A model generated the notes under the pieces. That model was not told the origin of the DNA. It was given only the letters and a program-made list of their open reading frames with translations, and did no database searches. The position numbers and the translations under genes were made by a program. This document shows positions 16,229 to 23,576 of a stretch of DNA of 48,303 nucleotides, piece by piece (the stretch's first letter is position 1; every line of letters starts with the position of its first letter). Source of the DNA: Pyramidobacter piscolens. GTDB taxonomy: Bacteria > Synergistota > Synergistia > Synergistales > Dethiosulfovibrionaceae. The stretch lies in NCBI GenBank assembly GCA_004558205.1, contig SFDM01000021.1, positions 1 through 48,303 of the forward strand, given 5' to 3'.

Positions 16229-17527
16229 ATGAACATGAACCTGCTTTTGATTCCCGTGTTTGTCCTGTTGTTTGCTTTCCTTGCGTATAAGCGTTGGAGT
16301 CCGCTCCTTTTAGGTCCTACGGTATCCCTGTTGTTCTGTCTCGCCATGGGCCTGCCCGTGCTTCAGACCATGATGGGCCCCTACATGGACTCGGTGGTCG
16401 GCTTTATTAAGGGAAATTTCTTCGTATTCTTTCTTGGAGCTATTTTCGGGGCCATCTATGAAATGACCCACGCCGCGGCTTCCATCGCCGTCTGGATGAG
16501 TCAAATGACCCGCGGCAAGTACGCGCTGCCCTTGATCATGACCATCGCCGGCGTCCTCTGCTACGGCGGAGTGCTGGGCTTTGTGGTCTATTTCGCGGCC
16601 TACCCCATCGCCCTTCAGCTCTGCAAAGAGTCCAACACCAGCCGCAAGCTGATCCCCGCCGCTATCGGAGCGGGTTGCTGGACCTTCGCAAACTCCCTTC
16701 CCGGCGCTCCGGCCATCACCAACGTCCTGGCCGCTAAAAACCTGGGCACGCCCGCCACAGCGGACCTGTTGGCCGGCATCATCTTCGGCGGCGTTATGAT
16801 GTACGTACTGAACTTCGTCTATCTCGAGTACATGGCCCGCCGCTACGCCCGCAACGGCGAAGGCTTTGAAATGGACGACGTGATCGTCCGCGAGCTCAAC
16901 GAAAAGCCCGACGAGAAATATCCTCCGGTGCTGCTGGCCTTCATCCCCATGGTCACGATTCTGGTTCTTTACAATGTGGTCCATCTGGCCGTTGAATTCT
17001 CGCTCCTTGCGGGCGTGCTGTCGGCTTTCGTTCTCCTGTTCCGTTACGGCGGCAGCACGAAGGACTGGCTCAACACCTTCAACAAAGGCGCAGGCAATAC
17101 CTGCACGGTCATCCTGAACGTATCGTTGGTGGTGGGGTTCGCCGGCGTCATGAAAAGTTCCCCGCTCTTTCCCCAGCTGGTGAGCTGGATCGGCTCCGTC
17201 AACATGTCCGGTTTGACTTTCGTGGCAGTGACCACGGCCACTTGCGCCGCCGCCTCGGCTTCCTCTTCGGGCGGTATGGGCGTGGCCATGTCCACCTTTG
17301 CCCAGACCTACATCAACATGGGCGTCAATCTGGAAGCCGCCCACCGCGTAGCCACCATCGCCGCATCCACGCTGGATACGCTGCCTCACACCGGCGGGCA
17401 GATCACCCTTTTGGGGCTGTGCCATCAGACTCACAAGGATTCCTTCTCGCATATCTTCGTCACTCAGGCCATTATCCCCATTATCTGCCTTATCGGCCTG
17501 CTTGTTTGGCACAGTATTCTCGGCTAA
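16229..17527 (+). CDS. GntP-family permease (gluconate/hydroxy-acid:H+ symporter)
   Basis: A 432-residue polytopic membrane protein of the GntP/citrate-transporter superfamily with about twelve hydrophobic segments. Characteristic stretches are FFVFFLGAIFGAIYEMTHAA (about 66-85), the LPLIMTIAGVLCYGGVLGFV region (about 103-122), and the conserved late segment ASTLDTLPHTGGQITLL (about 377-393). GntP members import gluconate, glycerate and related hydroxy acids. The gene begins 21 bases after the dehydratase stop with GAGG seven bases before the ATG, so it is co-transcribed and probably supplies the dehydratase with its substrate. Confidence 0.85.
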   Translation: MNMNLLLIPVFVLLFAFLAYKRWSPLLLGPTVSLLFCLAMGLPVLQTMMGPYMDSVVGFIKGNFFVFFLGAIFGAIYEMTHAAASIAVWMSQMTRGKYALPLIMTIAGVLCYGGVLGFVVYFAAYPIALQLCKESNTSRKLIPAAIGAGCWTFANSLPGAPAITNVLAAKNLGTPATADLLAGIIFGGVMMYVLNFVYLEYMARRYARNGEGFEMDDVIVRELNEKPDEKYPPVLLAFIPMVTILVLYNVVHLAVEFSLLAGVLSAFVLLFRYGGSTKDWLNTFNKGAGNTCTVILNVSLVVGFAGVMKSSPLFPQLVSWIGSVNMSGLTFVAVTTATCAAASASSSGGMGVAMSTFAQTYINMGVNLEAAHRVATIAASTLDTLPHTGGQITLLGLCHQTHKDSFSHIFVTQAIIPIICLIGLLVWHSILG

Positions 17528-17560
17528 AAACTTTTTTCGAGTTCAAAGGAGAATTTCGCT

Positions 17561-18421
17561 ATGTCTAAACTGCTTGAAGGCGCCTACGACCTGCACGTTC
17601 ACGCCGGACCCGACGTGGTCCGTCGCAAGATGGACGACATGGAGCTGGCCAAGTCCTACGTTGAAGCCGGCATGAAAGGTTTCTTGATCAAAGCCCATTA
17701 CTTTAACACCGAAGGCCGCGCCTATCACGTCCGTAAGGCCTTCCCCGGGCTGAACGCCTTGGGATCGCTGGTGCTGAACAACTCCATGGGCGGACTCAAT
17801 CCCTACGCCGTGCGTCAGGGAGGAATGCTGGGCACCAAGTTCCTGTTTATGCCCACTATGGACGCTCAGAACATGTGGGACTATCTGGCCGCCAGCAAAG
17901 CGGCCATCCCTTTCGGCGCCAGCTCCAAAAACGTATCTGAGGTGAAGGCGCTCCGCGTTTGCGAAGAAGGCGTTCTGGCGGATCCCATTGAGGAGATTTT
18001 GGACCTGGCTCTTCAATACGATATGGTGCTCTGCACCGGCCACATCGCTCCGACGGAGTCACTGGCCCTCGTAAAGAGGGCTCGTGAAAAGGGGCTGAAG
18101 CGCATCATCGCCACCCATGTGGAGTGGCCCGCCACTCGATTCACGCTGGAACAGCAGGTAGAGATGATCCGCATGGGCGCTACGCTGGAACACAATGTGG
18201 CCAACATCATGAGCGGGGACCTTCCCGCAGCTGAATTCGCGGCACAGGTCAAGGAACTGGGCGCAGAACACATGCTGCTGTCCACTGATCTTGGACAAGC
18301 CGTCAACCCCGCGCCGGTCCCCATGTTTGAGAAATATGTCCAGGAACTGCTGAACGCCGGCGTTACCAAAGATGAGATACACTGCATGATCGTTGAAAAT
18401 CCAGCTCGTCTTGTAGAGTAA
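17561..18421 (+). CDS. DUF6282-type amidohydrolase-like protein
   Basis: A 286-residue soluble protein that I recognise as the DUF6282/'cytosolic protein' group of metal-dependent hydrolase-like TIM barrels. The first strand carries an HxH metal motif (YDLHVHAGPD, H12 and H14); further likely ligands are K64/H66 region LIKAHYF, H160-region LCTGHIAPTE, THVEWP, and the aspartate of LLSTDLGQ. It could hydrolyse a lactone, amide or ester of the imported acid. Ribosome site CAAAGGAG precedes the ATG, 33 bases after the permease. It is the last gene of the LysR-linked operon. No biochemical function is established to my knowledge for this group. Confidence 0.8.
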   Translation: MSKLLEGAYDLHVHAGPDVVRRKMDDMELAKSYVEAGMKGFLIKAHYFNTEGRAYHVRKAFPGLNALGSLVLNNSMGGLNPYAVRQGGMLGTKFLFMPTMDAQNMWDYLAASKAAIPFGASSKNVSEVKALRVCEEGVLADPIEEILDLALQYDMVLCTGHIAPTESLALVKRAREKGLKRIIATHVEWPATRFTLEQQVEMIRMGATLEHNVANIMSGDLPAAEFAAQVKELGAEHMLLSTDLGQAVNPAPVPMFEKYVQELLNAGVTKDEIHCMIVENPARLVE

Positions 18422-18439
18422 AATTTTCCTCATTTTTCA

Positions 18440-18486
18440 GGGACCCTTTTTCCATCTGGAAGAAAGGGGCCTTGATCTATTTTTTG
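18440..18486 (+). terminator. Probable terminator of the dehydratase operon
   Basis: An imperfect stem GGGACCCTTTTTCC-ATCT-GGAAGAAAGGGGCC followed after nine bases by TTTTTT sits 19 bases after the operon's last stop codon. Downstream, 18487-18661 holds nothing I can identify. Confidence 0.55.
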
Positions 18487-18661
18487 CCAATCATCCTGAG
18501 CTACCGAAAGTAAAACCGTCGTACTTTTTCTTCAGAGATCGTCTTCCTCCCTTTAATTTATGTATTGATTGAAAAAGGCCGCGCAAAACAAGAGCTTCTC
18601 GTAAAAGTTATTCTTGCCAGTCCAATCTTCGCCATGTATAAGCTCACATTTGAGCCAAACA

Positions 18662-18690
18662 TTGCCGAAATAAACATTTTAGGCTAAAAT
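18662..18690 (+). promoter_or_regulatory. hipBA promoter with palindrome over the -10; possibly leaderless
   Basis: TTGCCG (18662-18667), a 17-base spacer and TAAAAT (18685-18690) form a promoter whose expected start is about 18697, one base before the ATG of the HipB-like gene. No Shine-Dalgarno sequence lies before that ATG. TTTTAGGCTAAAA (18677-18689) is a perfect palindrome across the -10 and could be the HipB operator. Confidence 0.5.
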
Positions 18691-18697
18691 ATGAGCC

Positions 18698-18976
18698 ATG
18701 ATTACACTCCAAATAAAAACGCCGAAGGAACTCGGCATGGCCATTGCGGCCAATTTACGCGCGCGGCGCAGGGAGAGGAAGCTTTCCATGCGGGAACTCG
18801 GGCTCAAGGCAGGAGTCAGTTATGGATCTCTGAAACGCTTTGAGAGCACGGGCGAAATTTCATTGAAGTCGCTTCTGAAACTGGCCGTGGTGATGGACTG
18901 CGCGGACCAGTTTGAGGCGCTGTTTGCGAAGAAGCGCATCAACTCAATCCAGGAGATTATCGATGGAACGGTATAG
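18698..18976 (+). CDS. hipB: HipB-like XRE antitoxin
   Basis: A 92-residue DNA-binding protein with a single XRE/Cro helix-turn-helix (about residues 13-65: LGMAIAANLRARRRERKLSM, RELGLKAGVSYGSLKRFEST). It should bind and neutralise the HipA kinase encoded by the next gene and repress the pair's promoter. Its coding end overlaps the hipA start by 14 bases, the usual coupling of antitoxin and toxin genes. The name is by context and fold; the sequence alone says only XRE regulator. Confidence 0.85.
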   Translation: MITLQIKTPKELGMAIAANLRARRRERKLSMRELGLKAGVSYGSLKRFESTGEISLKSLLKLAVVMDCADQFEALFAKKRINSIQEIIDGTV

Positions 18977-20096
18977 TTTTCTGAAAGTCTCCATGAACGG
19001 GCGCAGCGTGGGAACCCTGGCTCTGTATCAAGGCCGGCTCGCGGCCTTTGAATACAGCGCCGAATGGCTCGGCGGAGGCTTCGCGGTCAGCCCCTTCAGC
19101 TTGCCCCTCGAAAAGAAAGTGTTTATTCCAAAGTTCGATCCCTTCGACGGACTTTTCGGAGTTTTTGCTGACAGCCTTCCCGACGGCTGGGGGCGGCTCC
19201 TGGTGGATCGCCTGCTGCTGCGCGAGGGCCTTGACCCGGAAACGATCAACCCGCTCAATCGCCTCGCCATCGTCGGCGATTCGGGCATGGGAGCTTTATC
19301 CTACAGGCCGGTTCATACTTTCCAGACAAAAACCGCAAGCCTTGAATATGACCGGCTCGCAGAACAATGCCGGCTTATCCTGGAACGGGAACACGCCGAC
19401 AATCTGGATGAACTGTTCCGCCTTGGAGGCTCTTCAGGAGGAGCTCGTCCCAAGATCCTGACAAAAATTGACGGCGAAGACTGGATCCTGAAATTTGCCT
19501 CTTCAATGGACTCGGCCGACTCGGGACTTATGGAGTACCGCTATGCCCAATGCGCCGCAAGATGCGGCGTGGAAATGCCCCCTACAAAACTCTTTTCCTC
19601 ATCACGATGCGCAGGCTACTTCGGCGTCAGGCGTTTTGACCGCGCCGGGAAAGCGGCGCAGCGAATCCATATGCTGTCCGTCTCGGCCATATTGGAGACT
19701 TCTCACAGGATTCCCAATCTGGATTATCACATTCTCATGAAATTGACGCTGGAACTGACAAAAAGCTACGCGGAAGTTGAAAAACTCTTCAGGCTTATGT
19801 GCTTTAACGTGTTTGCCCACAACCGGGACGACCACTCAAAAAACTTTTCCTTTCTGTACGACGCGCAGGCTGAAAACTGGAAACTGGCGCCAGCCTATGA
19901 TCTTACTTGGAGCAGTTCTATCGGAGGAGAACACGCGACTTGCGTCAACGGAAACGGCAAAGCCCCGGGACTGCCCGACATCCTCGCCGTCGCGGAAAAG
20001 ATCGGCCTCGAAAGAGGAGAAGCCCGAAAGACCGCGGAAAATATCCGGGATAGAGTCGCCGAAGATTTGGGAGAACTGCTCGCGAAAAAAGTCTGA
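18963..20096 (+). CDS. hipA: HipA-family serine/threonine kinase toxin
   Basis: A 377-residue HipA-like protein kinase, close to the 440-residue E. coli toxin but shorter, as in the compact HipA group. The N-terminal subdomain (residues 1-110) includes FGVFADSLPDGWGRLLVDR; the nucleotide-binding loop GGSSGGARPK lies at 155-164; the catalytic segment AHNRDDHSKNFSF at 285-297 contains the catalytic aspartate and asparagine; APAYDLTWS (about 307-315) supplies the metal-binding aspartate. HipA enzymes phosphorylate glutamyl-tRNA synthetase or other targets and slow growth. The ATG at 18963 follows AGGAG by seven bases. All kinase motifs look intact, so the pair is probably functional. Confidence 0.9.
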   Translation: MERYSFLKVSMNGRSVGTLALYQGRLAAFEYSAEWLGGGFAVSPFSLPLEKKVFIPKFDPFDGLFGVFADSLPDGWGRLLVDRLLLREGLDPETINPLNRLAIVGDSGMGALSYRPVHTFQTKTASLEYDRLAEQCRLILEREHADNLDELFRLGGSSGGARPKILTKIDGEDWILKFASSMDSADSGLMEYRYAQCAARCGVEMPPTKLFSSSRCAGYFGVRRFDRAGKAAQRIHMLSVSAILETSHRIPNLDYHILMKLTLELTKSYAEVEKLFRLMCFNVFAHNRDDHSKNFSFLYDAQAENWKLAPAYDLTWSSSIGGEHATCVNGNGKAPGLPDILAVAEKIGLERGEARKTAENIRDRVAEDLGELLAKKV

Positions 20097-20144
20097 GCCG
20101 GCGGTGTTTGCTCCGCAATGCTCTGAGCGGCAGACTTCGCCGCC

Positions 20145-20308
20145 TAATACTTCTCAGTTAAACGACTTAATTGGAGACCGGGGCCGACCCGGAGGGCATC
20201 CAGTCGCTAAAAACTATCTCGGCCTTCGGCCTGCCTATGCTCGCTTGGTGGATACCCCCCGGGCGCCCCCTCCATGCCCATTTTGCATTTTTATCGCAAG
20301 GTAGTATA
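20145..20308 (-). repeat. Family C element, copy C2
   Basis: Read on the minus strand it begins TATACTACCTTGCGATAAAA and contains CCAAGCGAGCATAGGCAGGC-CGAAGGCCGAGATAG. The stem around the core is CCCGGGGGGTATCCA with TGGATGCCCTCCGGG, paired although the bases differ from copy C5. It follows the hipA gene. Confidence 0.78.
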
Positions 20309-20334
20309 AGGACAATCAAAGACCGCATCATAAA

Positions 20335-20362
20335 AAGCGAGGCCCTTTTTCAGGCCTCGCTT
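20335..20362 (-). terminator. Terminator of the reductase/symporter operon
   Basis: A 10-bp stem (AAGCGAGGCC / GGCCTCGCTT) with an eight-base loop is followed on the minus strand by TTTTT. It lies 125 bases past the symporter stop at 20487 and would end the minus-strand operon. Confidence 0.75.
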
Positions 20363-20486
20363 AAAAATGCTTTTATCTTTCTTTATTTCTCTAACAAAGT
20401 ACAGCTTCAACCGGCGCCAGGGAAACGCAGTGGTTTTCCTTTAGTCCTAAATCAATTTTACATAGAGCCTTTAATTTTGAAGCTCA

Positions 20487-21992
20487 TTATCTGACGCTGG
20501 CAATCGCGGCGTCGATTTTTTCCTTACTGCATCCGGATTCAAAGAACACGTCAAGATGTTCTTTTGGCATGGGGTTTGTCATAAGAGACACCAAAATCAT
20601 CAGAACAAAAGACGCAATCGTACCCGGAACAAAGGAATGAATAATATTAGACAGACCGGCGATATACCAATAGATCGACAACAGCGACCCTCCAATTACC
20701 GCGACAATGCAGCCCCAAGCGGTTACTCGCTTCCAATAGAGTCCCAGAATGACAGGCGCCGTGAAGGCAGCCCCCATCACTCCAGCCGACATGGTTGACA
20801 GCGCCCAGACAAAATCCAAGGGATAGAGCGACCCCATGCAGATGACAGCAAGGACAATGCCCGTGACAATACGGGAAAGCCGCACAGATTTGCTGGGATC
20901 TACAACCTTGCCCATGATATGCCCGCGGTAATCCTCATAGATGTCTTTCGCAACGGCTGCCGAGGACGTCAAGACCAAGGCCGCGACCGTAGAAAAGCCG
21001 GCGGCGAGAGCGCCGCAGAGGAAAATGCCCGCCGTGACAGTTCCGCCAAAATCCGCGGCTGTTGAAGGCGCGATGAGGTCAATATTTGCGAACTTCGCTC
21101 CTTTGTAGAGATAAAGCGCGCCCATTCCGATGATAGCCGTAGCGATGAAGTAAACGATCTGCCATGCTGTGGAAACGCGGATTACCGCGCCAACGGTACG
21201 GCCATCCTTCAATCCCATGAATTTGCTCGTCAGCTGCGGCTGCCCGAAAGCGATAAAGGCCCATACTCCCGCATAGCTGAACATCGCGCTCCAGGAAAGC
21301 CCACCGGTCATGGTGGCCCGCGAGGGCTGCTGTTCAACCATATACTTTACGATCGGCGTGATGCCGCCGGCATGAACCAGAACCGCGCCAGCCGTTACAA
21401 CAACAGCCAGAGTGATCGTAAGCCCCTGAATCAGGTCTACCGTAGCCGCGCCCCAATATCCGCTGGTCACCAGATAGGCGAAGGACACGGCAATGATGAC
21501 GATAACGCCAACCTGATAAGGAATTCCAGCGATGACGTTCAGAGCATCGGCAATGCCTTTTACGCAGGACATGGCATAGGGTATCATCATGACGGCCACA
21601 ATGGAAGCGCAAATCAACCTGACGGCGTTGGAGCGATAGCGCACAGCGAGGAATCCAGAAAGCGAAACGGCGTCGATGCGTTCAGAAACAGCTCTCATCT
21701 TTGGCGCGAAAAGCACGAAAATGATCAGCCCCGTCAAAAGGATATTCAAAAACGACTCAATTGCCGAATACCCCATGCCATACAGGTAATAAAGAGGCGG
21801 GCCGCCTACGATGGCAACGGTGCTGTAGTATGCCGCGGAGTATGAAATGGCAGTGGTAAAAGGGCCAACCTGTCTGCCGCCTATCCAGAAATCGGAGCTT
21901 GTTTTAACTTTGCGGCTCATATACAGCCCCACGCCAATCAAAATAAGCATGTAGACAATTGCCATTCCTATTTGAAGCCAATTAACTGCCAT
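20487..21992 (-). CDS. Sodium:solute symporter (SSS/PanF-PutP family), large subunit
   Basis: A 501-residue membrane protein of the sodium:solute symporter family with about 12-13 hydrophobic helices. The N-terminal helix and SSDFWIGGRQVGPFTTAISY segment (about 33-52), the SGYWGAATVDLIQG region (about 175-188), and AALVLTSSAAVAKDIYEDY (about 330-348) are family landmarks, the last containing the serine/threonine cluster of the second sodium site. AAAGGAG precedes the ATG. It is the last gene of the GrdE/GrdB-like operon and follows a 49-residue membrane protein by 44 bases, so the pair probably form a two-component symporter bringing in the amine or amino-acid-like substrate of the reductase. 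The substrate itself cannot be read. Confidence 0.88.
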   Translation of the reverse strand: MAVNWLQIGMAIVYMLILIGVGLYMSRKVKTSSDFWIGGRQVGPFTTAISYSAAYYSTVAIVGGPPLYYLYGMGYSAIESFLNILLTGLIIFVLFAPKMRAVSERIDAVSLSGFLAVRYRSNAVRLICASIVAVMMIPYAMSCVKGIADALNVIAGIPYQVGVIVIIAVSFAYLVTSGYWGAATVDLIQGLTITLAVVVTAGAVLVHAGGITPIVKYMVEQQPSRATMTGGLSWSAMFSYAGVWAFIAFGQPQLTSKFMGLKDGRTVGAVIRVSTAWQIVYFIATAIIGMGALYLYKGAKFANIDLIAPSTAADFGGTVTAGIFLCGALAAGFSTVAALVLTSSAAVAKDIYEDYRGHIMGKVVDPSKSVRLSRIVTGIVLAVICMGSLYPLDFVWALSTMSAGVMGAAFTAPVILGLYWKRVTAWGCIVAVIGGSLLSIYWYIAGLSNIIHSFVPGTIASFVLMILVSLMTNPMPKEHLDVFFESGCSKEKIDAAIASVR

Positions 21993-22036
21993 AAACAGTT
22001 CACTCCTTTAGAAGTTCAATAACTGTCTGATTCTAA

Positions 22037-22186
22037 TTACTGCGTCTTTTTATTAAAAGAGTAGTAATAATCTGATTGGCGCTTCCACCATTTTGAATGA
22101 ATTATGATCTCTATCGCAATTGGAACGCAAACAAATCCAGCGATGTATACCATTGCGATCAGCCAAGGTATTCCAAAGGGTCCCAT
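22037..22186 (-). CDS. Small 49-residue membrane protein, probable symporter partner
   Basis: This short gene encodes 49 residues starting MGPFGIPWLIAMVYIAGFVC and continuing VPIAIEIIIHS before a charged tail KWWKRQSDYYYSFNKKTQ. A single hydrophobic helix (about residues 5-31) is followed by a basic, tyrosine-rich cytoplasmic tail. A strong AAGGAGG ribosome site lies seven bases before the ATG, which makes it a real gene despite its size. It sits between the GrdB-like selenoprotein gene (57 bases) and the symporter gene (44 bases). Small partner subunits precede large SSS subunits in several known two-component symporters, but I do not recognise this particular family. The role as partner is inferred from position and topology. 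Confidence 0.78.
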   Translation of the reverse strand: MGPFGIPWLIAMVYIAGFVCVPIAIEIIIHSKWWKRQSDYYYSFNKKTQ

Positions 22187-22243
22187 AAATTTTCCTCCTT
22201 TTTGCCGCTGTGTGGTTTTACGGTGAACCGTACTTTTTAATTT

Positions 22244-23545
22244 CTAAAAAAACGTCGCTTCGTGGATGTCTGCGGAAAGAGCCTTCAGCGCGCGTTCAAG
22301 TAAACTGCGGCGCATTTTCTTCTGCTCCTCCAGGGGCAAAGAGGCGTCAGAAAGAGGGTTTGTGATCGCCACGCCTCTGATAATTCTGTTGCTCCCCGTC
22401 ACCTTTGCTACCGGCGTCATGTTCGTGATATGGGCCGTAGGAATCCCAGCCTTTTCAAGTTCTTTAACCATCGTTGCACCGCAACGAGTGCAGCTTCCTC
22501 AGGTGCTGACGAAGATAACGCCGTCCACCTTTTCATCCTTCAGCGTCTGCGAAATCTCTCTGCCCATGCGGCGCGCCTCTTTAAGAGCCGTAAGATTTCC
22601 TGTGGTCGTGTAATAAAAGGGATGAAGAGAACCAAAAGTGCCCTCGGTGCACAGTGCCTTGATCGTTGACAGCGGAACCAAAACTTCAGGGTCTTTATTT
22701 ACGTTGTTCGTACTATATCCGCCATGAACGCTGAAAAACTCTCCAGCGCGGAACGCGTCCAGCTTGTCGATGGCATAGCGTTTCCAAATGGACGCCGTTC
22801 CCGAAGGCATACGATCGGGGTTGCCAACCGGCACCAGACCGCCCGTGGTTATGATGGCGATATTTGCTTTTTCAAGATCGCCAATCGCCTTTGCGGGCTC
22901 AACGGCATCGTGAATTTCAATCTTGTACTCCGTCTCGTAGGGCGCTCCGGAAATCTTAGCCAGCATCATATCCACAACGCGGTCGCTCGACGTTCTGCTA
23001 ACAAACGCTTCCTTGCGGATGCCATGTCCAAAATATCCTTCCGCGTCGGCCCAAAGGACTTCTTCCCCCGCGATGATTTTATTGGCAAGTTCTGCAATTT
23101 TCGCCGCATCCTGCCGCAGTTTAGCCGCGCTTTTATGGCCTTTCATGATGTAGATATCAGGGTTTTCGCGATAGGCGTCCACTCCCGGACTTTCTTCATT
23201 CATGGATGTGATCGTCGGTACTCCATAATTTTCGCTCACAAACTTGCACATTTCGCCGCAGCTCATGCCATAACGGCCAGACTGGAAGGCCGGCCCCGCC
23301 AGGAACAAGTCGAAACTTTTCCCCTGAAGGAATCCTTTGATGCGTTCAAGAGCTTCTTCTTTATTCGAGTTCATGAAGTTATCGCCGCAGACGATGGTAT
23401 GAGTGATCTCAGCTCCTTTGAGAGCCGCCTGAATGGCCGTACCGGGCCCCGCGGGACCATCCATGATTTTCGGCTGAAAGTCCGCCTGATCCTCGCCGCC
23501 AATACCGCCAAAGAATTGATTAATATACAATATTGCTTTTTTCAT
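22244..23545 (-). CDS. GrdB-like reductase selenoprotein (glycine/sarcosine/betaine/proline reductase family, component B)
   Basis: The reading frame runs from 23545 to 22244 if the in-frame TGA at 22499-22501 is read as selenocysteine: 433 residues with Sec at position 349. Upstream of it is DEKVDGVIFVST, downstream GSCTRCGATMVKELEKAGIP, which is the conserved Sec site U-x-x-C-x-x-C of component B (GrdB/GrdF/GrdH). The N-terminus KKAILYINQFFGGIGGEDQA and TTGGLVPVGNPDRMPSGTAS also match. Component B binds the amine substrate through the pyruvoyl group of its partner and, with selenoprotein A (GrdA) and component C (GrdCD), reduces it to acetyl phosphate plus amine; those partners and the sel genes are not in this window. 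The true substrate is unknown. The gene starts 31 bases after the GrdE-like gene. Standard gene callers would split it at the TGA. Confidence 0.93.
22475..22501 (-). promoter_or_regulatory. Sec UGA codon and bacterial SECIS hairpin candidate
   Basis: On the minus strand TGA (22501-22499) is followed by GGAAGC and then a hairpin TGCAC-TCGTTGCG-GTGCA (22492-22475). A 5-bp stem whose loop starts 11 bases after the UGA and contains G/U residues fits the general form of bacterial selenocysteine insertion elements recognised by SelB. The stem is short, so the fold is a candidate, not proof. Confidence 0.65.
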
Positions 23546-23576
23546 ATGGTCGTCCTCCTGTGATTTGGATAACGAA

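Noticed and set aside
16310..17512. 400-residue frame antisense to the GntP permease gene
   Set aside because: The opposite strand has a full-length permease with family motifs and a ribosome site.
22244..23545. GrdB-like gene as a pseudogene split by a nonsense mutation
   Set aside because: The TGA lies exactly at the family's selenocysteine position and the frame continues with the expected CxxC and a full C-terminal domain.
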